Positions 44,841 through 53,915 of a stretch of DNA of 64,000 nucleotides are shown here, one piece after another. The notes beneath the pieces are model-generated. The model ran no database searches. It was not told where the DNA came from and was given only the letters and a program-made list of their open reading frames with translations. This stretch comes from Pycnococcus provasolii (lineage: Eukaryota > Chlorophyta > Pseudoscourfieldiophyceae > Pseudoscourfieldiales > Pycnococcaceae): the NCBI GenBank assembly GCA_938743325.2, contig OW568865.1, forward strand, positions 930,001-994,000, read 5' to 3'. A program made the position numbers and the translations under genes. Within the stretch, counting starts at the first letter, position 1. Every line of letters begins with the position of its first letter.

Positions 44841-45691
44841 GCTGCGAAACTGTCCGCGCTGTCCGCGCCTCCTCTTCCTCTCCGGTGCTGCTGCTGCTGC
44901 TGGTTGTGGTGGAGGGGGGAGAGGGGGGGGGGAGGGGGGGCAGGTCCTCGTTGTTGAGGGAAGAAGGCGGTGAGGGGGCGTAGGGTTGGATCGGTAGGGT
45001 TGGTGGTGGTGGTAGTCGCCCCCGACGCCCCGTCGAAGAAGTTGATGTTAACCCAACTAACACTGCGTGTCGTGCGGTCCACTGCCCGCAGAGTTGCTCT
45101 TTCTAGTGCTTCGGACGCCTTCTTGTCGTCGAAGTGGTGGAGTATTGTGCGCGTGGGGGGCCCTCGCGCACACCACATCAAAATCACCAATACGCCCGAT
45201 GCTACGTACCTGTCGTTTGTTTTGCATTGGTGTTTGCCGACGTACGAGACGAGATCCCAGTCCAACTTGTACACCACATGGCCTTCCCTCGGTAGCGGAT
45301 TTCCAGTCAACGGCGATCCCATGTGCGTTTTTAGGCTCTCCGCAAGCTCAAACCGCAGTTTGTTTCGATTAAACTTTAGCGAAAGCCGGGCGGTCGCCCC
45401 ACCTTGCAAATCCAGCCCAATCGATACGCGAGTTGTCGTTCCTCCCCTTATTTTTTCCACCATTTTTTCTAAGTCGGCCGTTGTAAACAACGTTTTGCAC
45501 TCGACTGTTTTCTTCACTACGTCCAGCAGGACTTTTTTTGACCAGGTCCCTAAGGGGGGGACATCCACCTGAAGGTAAGGCGAGTGTTTACCTTTCTTGT
45601 CCACCACGTACTTGGGCTTACCAGTGAAACTTAACCCATTTTGTTCTTTGTGCGTTTCCCAGTCGGCTCGAAGCTCCTTTTCGGAAGCCAT
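44801..45691 (-). CDS. Hypothetical protein next to integrase-repeat frame
   Basis: 296 residues from the ATG at 45691, or 309 from 45730. Residues 1-225 look like a globular domain with KYVVDKKGKHSPYLQVDVPP and a conserved-looking DWDLVSYVGKH. After about residue 250 the frame enters Pro-, Gln- and His-rich sequence made by G/C homopolymers (44911-44940), and the last 20 residues are not protein-like. The true C-terminus is thus unsure. No family is recognised. A TTAGGG array (on the minus strand) lies about 50 bases upstream of the start. Confidence 0.5.
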   Translation of the reverse strand: MASEKELRADWETHKEQNGLSFTGKPKYVVDKKGKHSPYLQVDVPPLGTWSKKVLLDVVKKTVECKTLFTTADLEKMVEKIRGGTTTRVSIGLDLQGGATARLSLKFNRNKLRFELAESLKTHMGSPLTGNPLPREGHVVYKLDWDLVSYVGKHQCKTNDRYVASGVLVILMWCARGPPTRTILHHFDDKKASEALERATLRAVDRTTRSVSWVNINFFDGASGATTTTTNPTDPTLRPLTAFFPQQRGPAPPPPPLSPLHHNQQQQQHRRGRGGADSADSFAAWRMRVGTCIRSV

Positions 45692-45742
45692 TGTTGAGTG
45701 TGAAGGTGAGATAAGATAAGATAAGACCACCCTCTCTGTATG

Positions 45743-45770
45743 TAACCCTAACCCTAATCCTAGCCCTAAC
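45743..45770 (-). promoter_or_regulatory. Interstitial telomere-type array between divergent starts
   Basis: TAACCCTAACCCTAATCC and a degenerate unit on the plus strand, so TTAGGG reads toward the minus-strand hypothetical gene, about 52 bases upstream of its ATG. It also lies about 90 bases before the SecA-fragment ATG. Confidence 0.5.
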
Positions 45771-45858
45771 TCGTCCCACTTGTTCTATGGGGCCTGTGCT
45801 GCGCCGGGCGTGGGTGACTGGGTGGGCAAACCTGAGGAAACTAACACTTGCCCAAAAC

Positions 45859-46452
45859 ATGATGGCGCTGTCCGTCCGGCAAAGCGCACGGCAGCAGTCC
45901 TCCTCCTCCTCCTCTCGTGCTTCCACGAACACAAGGTATCGCAGAGCACTGCAGTCGTCGAGAAGGTCGCGGCATGGTGTGCGTGCAACCACCGACGCGC
46001 GGATGGCTACGGAACAGGCTGATCGTCCCGGCGACGCCAATGACGACGCCAACAATTCGCAGGCGGTGCCGGAAACTCCGAACCTGCTGGGCATGGCCCG
46101 CAACACAGTTAAAAAGGCGTCCGCGCCCTTCTCCAAGGTGCTTGACGGAAACGAGAGGCTCATTGCGAGGCACAGGAGAGCGGTGAAGGCGATCAACGCG
46201 CTCGAGGAGGAGTACGCAAGCCTATCCGTCGAAGCGCTACTTCGCAAGACCTCGGAGTTCCGAGCGCGCCTCAACAACAACGAGGACACGCTTGACAGCC
46301 TGCTTCCCGAGGCGTTTGCGGCGCTGAGGGAACATTTTCATGCAAACTATGCAGCACATGCCATCGATTTCAATGTTGCTGCTACAACAACTGGTGCTGA
46401 TCACGGTGTTTGGTGGCACCGCCATCGTTCACCCTGTTGTGTTCGCGGATGA
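45859..46452 (+). pseudogene. secA: Plastid SecA N-terminal fragment
   Basis: A frame of about 198 residues from 45859 (an upstream ATG at 45787 is also in frame). The first 70 residues are Ser/Arg/Thr-rich like a plastid transit peptide. Then NERLIARHRRAVKAINALEE, LSVEALLRKTSEFRARL and LLPEAFAALRE match the first 80 residues of SecA, the ATPase motor of the Sec pathway. Homology stops at AALRE, just before the nucleotide-binding DEAD motor should begin, and the last 40 residues are unrelated and overlap the DUF302 gene in another frame. No splice donor is evident at the break. It is best read as a 5' gene fragment from duplication of a plastid secA gene. Confidence 0.65.
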
Positions 46453-46927
46453 TGTCACAGAGCCTGCAATTGTGATGGTCAGTGGAATGGGAGAACCCCG
46501 CGAGGACGAGTGCGTTCATCACGGAAGTGGCGTGGCGAGTGTGATATCACCGTACAACGTAAGCACGACGATCGAGCGCGTGCTGGATGTCGTGCGCAAC
46601 GCGGGATTTACCGTATTTGCGCGAGTCAATCACGCGCAGCTGGCGCATGATGCCAATCTATTCCTCTTGCCCAACGAAGTCGTCATGTTTGGAAGCCCAG
46701 CTGGAGGCACCCCTTTCATGCAAGATAGCGCGCTGATGGGCATCGATTTGCCACTCAAGGCGCACGCGCACGAAGACACAGATGGCGTAGTGCACCTCTC
46801 ATGGAACGAACCATCATACATGACCACTCGTCACGGCGTCAGTGCCGACGATGCGATGGAGTCAAGGACAACAAGAATGACCGTCATGCTTGAGCAGCTG
46901 ATGAATGAAGCAGTGAAGGGAGAGTGA
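46340..46927 (+). CDS. Secreted DUF302-family protein
   Basis: 195 residues with a signal peptide (ISMLLLQQLVLITVFGG core). The body is a DUF302 domain: GFTVFARVNHAQLAHDA, NEVVMFGSPAGGTPFMQ and ALMGIDLPLKAHAHEDTDG follow the family pattern, including the Asn/Asp-His pair and the IDLPLK strand. DUF302 proteins are small, common in bacteria, and of unsettled function. The start codon lies inside the 3' part of the SecA-fragment frame, so the gene may use a promoter or leader that came with that fragment. Confidence 0.8.
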   Translation: MQTMQHMPSISMLLLQQLVLITVFGGTAIVHPVVFADDVTEPAIVMVSGMGEPREDECVHHGSGVASVISPYNVSTTIERVLDVVRNAGFTVFARVNHAQLAHDANLFLLPNEVVMFGSPAGGTPFMQDSALMGIDLPLKAHAHEDTDGVVHLSWNEPSYMTTRHGVSADDAMESRTTRMTVMLEQLMNEAVKGE

Positions 46928-47229
46928 TTGCGCACTCAAAGAAAGTATCCTCGCTCGCTCGCGGCTCGCATTTGTTGTTGTTGTTGTCCTTGTTGGTATG
47001 TATTGGCAAGTGAAGAAGAAGAAGGCTAAGGTTAGATGTAGCAGTAGTGTTGTTGATAATAACTTTACTTGCTTGACACTGTTGATTCTTCTAATGGCGT
47101 CCATCCAGTCACAAACAAACTGATGACAAATTTAGTTATTTTCTATGCCTTCAAAGGCGCGCGCGAAGATGGCGTCGTTGGCGTCGACGTCGGCGCCGGC
47201 AATGTCCTTGGCAAGACAGCGTGTTCGGG
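46928..47229. other. Short intergenic spacer
   Basis: About 300 bases between the DUF302 and SLC6 genes. It has a ttgttgttgttgt run at 46972-46986. An alternative frame from 47145 is open into the SLC6 gene but is not supported by homology. Confidence 0.4.
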
Positions 47230-49384
47230 ATGATGAAACCCCGAACCCGAACCAGTCGTATGTTTCCCGCCTCTTCGGCGACGCCTCCAAAAACGATCTC
47301 ATCTTCCATGGCGGTGCCGCAGCAAGATCTCGGTGGTGGTGGTGGCGCAGAGGAGGAGAACTACACGTATGAGGAAGATTCCACGCGCGCACAGTGGAAG
47401 ACGCGATGGCACTTCGTCGTCGGCGCCATCGGAAGCGCCGTCGGGCTAGGCAACCTGTGGCGATTTCCTTTTTTAGTGTACCGCTACGGAGGAGGGCCGT
47501 TCCTGATTCCGTACTTCTTGGCGCTCGTGTTCGTTGGCATTCCACTGCTCATTCTCGAATTCGCACTTGGACAAAGCTGCGGAGGAGGAAATGTCGTATG
47601 CTGGGGTGCATTGCACAAACGTCTACGAGGGCTCGGTCTCGCCGCAGTATACGCGGGTTTTGTTGTCGTCACGTACTACAACATTATCATTGCGCTCTCC
47701 ATCTTCTACGGCATCTTCTCCTTTTCGAAGCACCTTCCTTGGGTGGCATCCAATCCTCCAGCTGATCCGAGTGAAAGGGCGGCGGCGAACGTCGCGGCAT
47801 CTGACGCATTCTTCAGCGAAAAGGCACTGCACCTTGCCGCCGACGTAAGTCTGCCCCTAACCATTTATGACAGATATAACAACAATCACTAACAACACAA
47901 CGCGCTAAATAAAACAGCCAGATCTACCAGGCATGATCGCCGCGGGCAATCTCATCGCCGCGGTGCTTTTCACGTGGATTTTAGTTGGACTGATAATCAA
48001 CAACGGCGTAAAATCCGTTACCAATGTCGTGTTTTGGACCGTCGGCCTCCCATGCGTTACACTCATCGTACTCATCATATCAGGAGCAGCTCTGCCTGGC
48101 AGCTTGGATGGCGTGCGCGGATACCTCGGAACGTGGGACATGAGCAAGCTCGCGGACGCATCCGCATGGTCGTCCGCAACAAGCCAGATCTTCTTCTCCA
48201 TTGGCATATGCTTTGGCATCATGACAGCGTATGCAAGCTACAACGGGAAGCGCATGTCTGCGGTGAAGGACGCAATCATCGTCTCGTCCTTCAATTCCTT
48301 CTACTCCGTCATGGCTGGTTTCGCGGTTTATGCCGTGCTTGGTAACCTTGCACTTACTGAAGGATCGAGTGTCGAAAGCGTCATGGTGGCTGGACCGTCG
48401 CTCGCTTTCAAGACGTTTCCCATCGCACTCGCGCAACTGCCTATGGGCGCAAAGCAGTTCTTCTGCATTCTCTTCTTTGGAACTTTGTTTTTTCTAGGAA
48501 TAGATTCCTCGTTCAGCCTTTGCGAAGCAGCCGCGACTGCGTTGCACGATTCTTGCGCGTTGCGACATCTCGACCAGCGTATGATTGCAACCATTGTCTC
48601 CGTGTTTGGATTTATGTGCTCCTTGCTGTACACGGCAGATATCGGCTACTACTTGCTCGACGTTGTGGATCATTACACGAATAATCTGCTTGTGGTTGCG
48701 ATCGGTTTCTTGTATTGCATTTCGGCAACTTGGCTGTACCGTCTCGATGAGGTGGAAGAAAAGATTGGGCCAACCGGCAAGCATGCGCTCGGCATTCACA
48801 ACGCCGCTTGGCTCTGCGCTATCATCGTCGGAAATGTCGTCGGCTTTGCTGTGGATCCCAAGTTTTTCTACGTGGGCCCAATCCTTGCCGTGGTGATCGT
48901 GCTCGTGGGGACACTGTCCGCAATCGTCGTCGCCGTGAAGAAGAAACCCAGCGGCAGCAAGGACGAAGAGCGTGGTGCAGCAAGGCCCGCCAACCCATCA
49001 TCGGCGACGACGAAAGAGCGGGTCGTGCTCGTTCTGCTTGGACCTGCCGAGATGCTCCGCAACGACCTCAACCGTTGCATATTGGCTCTATACGACGCGA
49101 ACATACATCCATGGACGATTCACATCGCATGGAGTATCGTGGTGAAATACATCACCCCCACGGTTCTGTCAATCGTCTTTTCAAGCACGATCAACGACCT
49201 TGCCAGAGAAGGTGGATACGGAGGATACTCGATCGGCTACCAGTTGTTTGGTGCAGGCGTCGTTTTTGTGGGTCTTCTGCTCGTCGTCATCGGTGTTGCC
49301 GTACCGGACGCCTTGGACGTGTGGGTGGACGATGTGCGCGAAAGCTTGTTCATCATAACACGTCGTCGTACCCCAGGTCGATGA
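47230..49384 (+). CDS. SLC6-type Na+/Cl--dependent transporter, two exons
   Basis: Exon 1 47230-47844 and exon 2 47918-49384 encode about 693 residues (an internal ATG at 47308 has a good context and would remove 26). The neurotransmitter:sodium symporter signature is exact: GAIGSAVGLGNLWRFPFL in TM1, then YRYGGGPFLIPYF. About 12 membrane segments can be counted, with a charged C-terminal loop (KKPSGSKDEER) before the last spans. The family imports amino acids or related solutes with Na+. A sizeable loop after TM3 (residues 180-210) is interrupted by the intron. The substrate cannot be deduced. Confidence 0.9.
47845..47917 (+). other. Spliceosomal intron in SLC6 gene
   Basis: 73 bp, phase 0. 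Donor GAC/GTAAGT, a CACTAAC branch-point-like site about 26 bases before the acceptor and AAAACAG/CCA. The intron holds in-frame stops, and splicing joins ...LAAD to PDLPGMIAAG, which restores the transporter frame. It is the only high-confidence intron in the window. Confidence 0.92.
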
Positions 49385-49474
49385 TTGTAGTTGAAATGTT
49401 GTAACTTTATTACAAGTTACAGCGACTAACGACTTACAGCTTACAACTTACAACGACCTACGACTTAGCCCTAG

Positions 49475-50179
49475 TTACTCATTAACGACATACGCGTAGA
49501 GAAACATCTCGACCTTCTTACCTGCAAATGCAGGATGCTTGGGGAGATAAGGCAGAGGACCAAGTTTTCGCAAGAGCTTCCACTTATTCATGGCACTCGC
49601 GACGCATTCGCACTGTTCGTTGCGATCGGAGCGACAGGTGAAGATGACCTTGCCGTTGGGTTTAACTATTCGGCATAATTCGTCAAATGTGTTGGGAAGC
49701 TTGGTCAAGTCGACGTAGGTCAGAGAACCTATGCACATCGCATGGTTGAATGAGTTGTCATCGTACGGGAGCGGATTATTGAGGTCGCCAATCTGAACGT
49801 CATTGTATCGACCGCTTGCTATTGCTGCTTTCACAAGTTCCTTCGAAATGTCGATGCCATAGATCGGTCCGAATCCGTTCTCACGAAGTGATTTTGCCTG
49901 CAATCCCGTCCCACACGCGACGTCAAGCACGGTTCCTCGCACGGTTCCCATCTTTTTGATTTCCGTCGTTTCCTCGTCGATGATCGCGACGAGGAGATCG
50001 GTCGCGCGTTCTGGTGCATCGTATCCCCAGACGCGTATGTCCTCGTCGTACGCTTGACCCCATGCGTCGTAGACGTCAGCGACGTGCTTTGGATCTGTGC
50101 CCAGGTCGTCGAAACACGCGGGTCCGCGAGCTTGAGGAGCGTCGTCCATGGAATTTTCTTCCTCTTCTTCTTCTGGCAA
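49475..50179 (-). CDS. METTL27-like SAM-dependent methyltransferase
   Basis: 234 residues. After an acidic start, DPKHVADVYDAWGQAYDEDI and YDAPERATDLL match the N-terminal signature of the METTL27 (WBSCR27) group. The class I methyltransferase core follows: VLDVACGTGLQA (SAM motif I, near 83), GIDIS (motif II acidic residue) and GDLNNPLPYDDNSFN (motif III/IV region). The family's substrate is not established. It is transcribed divergently from the JmjC gene, sharing a 380-bp upstream region with a telomere-type array. Confidence 0.85.
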   Translation of the reverse strand: MPEEEEEENSMDDAPQARGPACFDDLGTDPKHVADVYDAWGQAYDEDIRVWGYDAPERATDLLVAIIDEETTEIKKMGTVRGTVLDVACGTGLQAKSLRENGFGPIYGIDISKELVKAAIASGRYNDVQIGDLNNPLPYDDNSFNHAMCIGSLTYVDLTKLPNTFDELCRIVKPNGKVIFTCRSDRNEQCECVASAMNKWKLLRKLGPLPYLPKHPAFAGKKVEMFLYAYVVNE

Positions 50180-50426
50180 GTCGCAAGTAGTAGATTATTA
50201 TGTCCTGAAATCTGAATGATGCGGACGCCAGCCGGGATGTTACTCTCTCCAATCCCGATTCGAGACAGCGGGGCTGTGGATTACAAAGTCTCACGTTTTT
50301 TTTTTGCCGCCCTCCAAACTTAAAATTTGAAAATGGAAATTCCACTTCCAAAAATCTCTGTGTCTGTCCCCTACCCGTAGGAAGTAGGGTAGGTTTCGGA
50401 CCCGTTTCCTCCTCTCCTTTTATGCC

Positions 50427-50468
50427 CGGGTTAGGGTTAGGGTTAGGGTTAGGGCTAGGGCTAGGGAC
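50427..50468 (+). promoter_or_regulatory. Interstitial TTAGGG array in divergent promoter
   Basis: Five consecutive GGGTTA units followed by GGGCTA variants, the longest clean array in the window. It lies about 90 bases upstream of the JmjC gene, reads in its direction, and is about 250 bases from the methyltransferase start. Confidence 0.55.
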
Positions 50469-50559
50469 AGGGTCATGATTACATTTTCGGAAAAACGCTC
50501 GCTCGCTCATTCATTCACGCAGCAGCAAATAAAAGACGACGGCAGTTACGACGACGACG

Positions 50560-52917
50560 ATGGTGCTCGTCGTTACCTTGTTACTGTTCAAGTTCGTGGT
50601 GGCGCTGGTGGCGGTGATGATGCTTACAACATGCTGCTGCTTGCTTACTTCCTCCACGACTACTACTACTGCTGCTGCCGCTAATGCCGTGGTGATGTCG
50701 TCGTCGGCGGCGGAGCAGATCTTGATCTCTCGTATCCATGCACGTGATGATGAAAAGAAGCCTCCAGGTCTCACGCAAGTGCTCGAAGCTGCACACGCAT
50801 TCATTGCCAGCAGCGGCAACAATGCTATCAATAACACTCTCGTGGAATCCGTGTGCGTACGCGGATTCTCCGATGCATGTCTCCAGCTACGCGAAACGCA
50901 GCAGTCGCGATCCAACCAAAACAATCATTTGCCGCATCTCGAACTCGCGTATGCGCTCATGGATGCGAACGTGGGCGACGACGAAATCGACCAAGGTGCG
51001 GCGCGCGCTGCGGCATACCTCCGTCGGGCCGTGCCTGGTGATAATGTTTTTGAATCCATGGCAACGGATCTGGATCATTTGCACAAGTGCCGCATGGCAC
51101 TGTCTTGTGTAGGTCGCAACGACACGAACGCCGACGCCTTTCCGTCCATATGCGAAAAGCATCCAGCACCGCCGCCACCACCACCACCACACATCGACGA
51201 TAACATCGACCATCTGCAGCATCTCGTAATCACATGCCAAGATCTTTGGCGTGCGTGGAACAGCGATCCTCCACCACCACCCAGATCACCACCACGTACC
51301 AGAGACGTGCCCGTCGCACCGCCAAATGCAAGCGTCGCTTGGATGCTGTCCCACCTAAATGACAAACGACAACCGCTCGTCGTGAAAGGTGGTGGCGCAC
51401 ATATGCTCCGAGACAACAACGACGCCGTTGACTGGCTTACACGCACCTGCGGGAAGCGCTTTGTACGCACGTCACGTACGGGTGCGATGAACACGACGAG
51501 ATCCTGGGCAGGACTCCTGGATGATGACATCAACCGCAGCAGCAGCAACAAGAACGATCGCCGTGTGCGATTTGCAGAGTTGCTAAAACAGACTGTGAAT
51601 GGAACTCTGTCCAAGCACACATATTTGCACGACGGAGGACTTCTTCCGATGTGCCCTCAGGCGCTGTTCGATCTCAAGCTACCTAAGTTCGTGACTCGGG
51701 CTGATTGTTTGCAGCACGAGCTTATGCGTTCGGCGGAGGGAGGTCGGCGTTGTGGCTACGTGTGGAGAAATGACGATGGGGATGATTGGACAGCCTTGCG
51801 CGGGTGCACGCTAGACAGCGAAGAAGAACGTGACGACGACGGCGACGACGACGACTTCTTGGGGTACCACACGCTAGCACAGCGCTTGGCAGACTCATGG
51901 CCAAGCATATTCGTGGGTGCAGAAGGATCGCGTTCAGCCATGCATGTCGAAGCTGGTGCCACTTCCTTTTGGATGAGTATGCTTCCCGTGCCTGAGAGCT
52001 CTGGCACGAAGCGTTGGGTCCTATACGATGCTCACGTTAGAGCCGCGTTGCATGAAGAAGTGCCTCTCACGCCGAGTGCATCGCACGGCGTGTTTGGCGC
52101 CGGACGAGCTCGCAATCGCACCTTATTTCCCGCAGCCTCGCGCCTGTCGCCGTACGTGATTCACCTAAAACCCGGCGACCTCCTGCTCGTGCCCTGGGGC
52201 ATGCCACACACGGTGACCAACGTTGGAGGACCTACGCTCGCACTGGCTGGGAATGTGATGCTATCGAACAAGCCCGTCGTGCCCACCGGAGGTGATGCCG
52301 CTAGCCTTGCAGCCACGATACGTCGCGACGATGCCAAGAGTTTTGAAGAACTCCAATTGATCGAGCGAGCGTACAATTACCCCACCACCTTGTGTGATCC
52401 AAGGTGGGGGGGGAGTTCAAACGCAGCAGAAGCTGCTAGGCTTGCACGCCGCGAACTGCTCCTGCTCGAACGACTCCATAATATTGCGGATGGTTTTGAG
52501 TCTGAATTGGAAGCTAAGAGACAACCGACGAAGAATAGCGTGAGGAAGAAGAATGGCGTTCGTTCTTCTTCTTCTTCTTCTCATGCAGAAGAACACCACC
52601 AACCCCCGTTACATTCTTCGTTCTGGCTTGGAGCATACAAACCCTTGTACGCCGGAAGCAGCTCGTTCGTGGCGTCGCGAGATCTCCTTGGGCCAGAGCT
52701 CCTTCGACGCACGCGTGATGCGAGCAGTGATCCAAAGTCAGCATTTGATGCACTCGCACTCATTTCGCAAGTGCTAGAAATATTTCGAGCTGCGGGAGAA
52801 ACTCCACCAAGCTGGGTCATGCAAAGCGCGCAGCGAGCCACATCGGCAGCTCGTAAGCATCGTGGTCGTGGTCGTGGTCGTGGCGGCGGCGGAGGTGGTG
52901 GTGATGACGAGCTGTGA
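50560..52917 (+). CDS. Secretory-pathway JmjC-domain oxygenase-like protein
   Basis: 785 residues. The N-terminal 30 residues are strongly hydrophobic (signal peptide or anchor). The JmjC/cupin core spans about 440-575: FVGAEGSRSAMHVEAGATSF gives the H-x-E metal pair (near 461), WVLYDA and PGDLLLVPWGMPHTVTNVG give the distal His (near 547). With 2-oxoglutarate and Fe(II), such proteins hydroxylate protein side chains. The front half has Pro-rich linkers and paired Cys (CVRGF, CLQLRE), fitting a lumenal protein. The C-terminus is Arg/Gly-rich, ending acidic. The acidic insert at about 420-440 and the Ser/His loop near 670 look disordered. The substrate is unknown. Confidence 0.78.
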   Translation: MVLVVTLLLFKFVVALVAVMMLTTCCCLLTSSTTTTTAAAANAVVMSSSAAEQILISRIHARDDEKKPPGLTQVLEAAHAFIASSGNNAINNTLVESVCVRGFSDACLQLRETQQSRSNQNNHLPHLELAYALMDANVGDDEIDQGAARAAAYLRRAVPGDNVFESMATDLDHLHKCRMALSCVGRNDTNADAFPSICEKHPAPPPPPPPHIDDNIDHLQHLVITCQDLWRAWNSDPPPPPRSPPRTRDVPVAPPNASVAWMLSHLNDKRQPLVVKGGGAHMLRDNNDAVDWLTRTCGKRFVRTSRTGAMNTTRSWAGLLDDDINRSSSNKNDRRVRFAELLKQTVNGTLSKHTYLHDGGLLPMCPQALFDLKLPKFVTRADCLQHELMRSAEGGRRCGYVWRNDDGDDWTALRGCTLDSEEERDDDGDDDDFLGYHTLAQRLADSWPSIFVGAEGSRSAMHVEAGATSFWMSMLPVPESSGTKRWVLYDAHVRAALHEEVPLTPSASHGVFGAGRARNRTLFPAASRLSPYVIHLKPGDLLLVPWGMPHTVTNVGGPTLALAGNVMLSNKPVVPTGGDAASLAATIRRDDAKSFEELQLIERAYNYPTTLCDPRWGGSSNAAEAARLARRELLLLERLHNIADGFESELEAKRQPTKNSVRKKNGVRSSSSSSHAEEHHQPPLHSSFWLGAYKPLYAGSSSFVASRDLLGPELLRRTRDASSDPKSAFDALALISQVLEIFRAAGETPPSWVMQSAQRATSAARKHRGRGRGRGGGGGGGDDEL

Positions 52918-52960
52918 AACTAACTTTTGTGTTACTTTCTTTCATTTTATTAAGTCTTAC

Positions 52961-53108
52961 GACAGATGAGTAGCGAAAGTGAAGGTGTTGAAAATGTGTT
53001 TTGAAAAACAAACGAACTTATTTTTTACTTGAGCAACAACAACATTAGCAACAATCGTTCGTTCAGTCTCGCAACACAAATTGTCCACGTCATCTTCATT
53101 CCCTATTT
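52961..53108 (-). repeat. Left arm of ~150-bp inverted repeat
   Basis: The reverse complement of 55378-55542, with about eight substitutions and four small gaps. It starts 25 bases beyond the stop codon of the minus-strand secreted gene, so it probably forms that gene's 3' UTR. Confidence 0.9.
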
Positions 53109-53132
53109 CCCTTATTCAGGGGGATAAAGGAT

Positions 53133-53915
53133 TCAAGTGACAAATTTTAAATTTTCGATGTAGCAAAGCTGATCAACTGCTCCCGCTTGCGCGAGAGGGT
53201 CGTCGTCGTCGAGGATTTTAAGCGTGCTGAATGAAAACCCACCACAGGTGGAGGTAGAAGGATCCGCAAAGTCGAGAATGGTGTTTTTGTCTATTTCGAG
53301 GTATTGTAGCGTCACTTTGACATCGAGTAATTCTTCAAGACTATCAAAGACAGAGCCTCCAAAAGTCGATGAAAAGAAGTCGATAACACACCAGCTGTAC
53401 GTATCCGCCTCATCATTCTTGAACCAGATGATGCGGACGTACTTGCCAATTACATTCTTCGATTTGTCCACACATGAATTTCCTTCTTCCGTCTCTCCTT
53501 CGGCACAGATCCGATCCCGGAATGGGTTGCTTACTACTGAGTAGACGGCAATACCAAACTTGGTCGTATTCGTTCCTGAGATCGGGAAGCACTGGTGAAT
53601 CTTGAGTGTCTGTGCATCAATGCGCGAATAGCTGTAGATGGCCGCCTTCTCGAACGACACTGTGTGTGTGCAATTTTGGAATTGAGAGACGTATTGGCCA
53701 ACGTAGCCGAATCCCTTGGAATTGAAGGGAAACGGCTCTTTCGCACATCCGTTTGCGATTTTGTCCTCCACGGATTTGTAATTAAAGCCTTTGGCGGAGA
53801 CTTTGAGTGTTGCTGTGATGCGTGTCGTGAACAAGAGAAGAAGAAGAAGCGGCAGTCGCAGTTTTTTGCCGACGACGATCAACATGTTCTTTTTGGTCGT
53901 CGTGATGAACAGCAT
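53133..53915 (-). CDS. Secreted protein A of the inverted cassette
   Basis: 260 residues from the ATG at 53915 (53885 is an alternative; the frame is open to 54050, but that part translates a poly-C tract). A strong signal peptide (LRLPLLLLLLFTTRITA) precedes a Cys-rich secreted body with sites such as NGCAKEPFPF, NCTHTVSF (N-glycosylation), QCFPISG, VRIIWFKND, YSWCVIDFF and FDSLEELLDVKVTLQYL. No known domain is recognised. Several of these anchors line up in order with the neighbouring protein B (C-F...FG...VS, [IV]R[IV].W, F..LE), so the two appear to be distant paralogues. Confidence 0.65.
   Translation of the reverse strand: MLFITTTKKNMLIVVGKKLRLPLLLLLLFTTRITATLKVSAKGFNYKSVEDKIANGCAKEPFPFNSKGFGYVGQYVSQFQNCTHTVSFEKAAIYSYSRIDAQTLKIHQCFPISGTNTTKFGIAVYSVVSNPFRDRICAEGETEEGNSCVDKSKNVIGKYVRIIWFKNDEADTYSWCVIDFFSSTFGGSVFDSLEELLDVKVTLQYLEIDKNTILDFADPSTSTCGGFSFSTLKILDDDDPLAQAGAVDQLCYIENLKFVT

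Noticed and set aside
47145-47372. Alternative N-terminal frame for the SLC6 gene
   Set aside because: Its end (WWWWRRG) comes from a ggtggt repeat; the transporter homology is in the frame starting at 47230.
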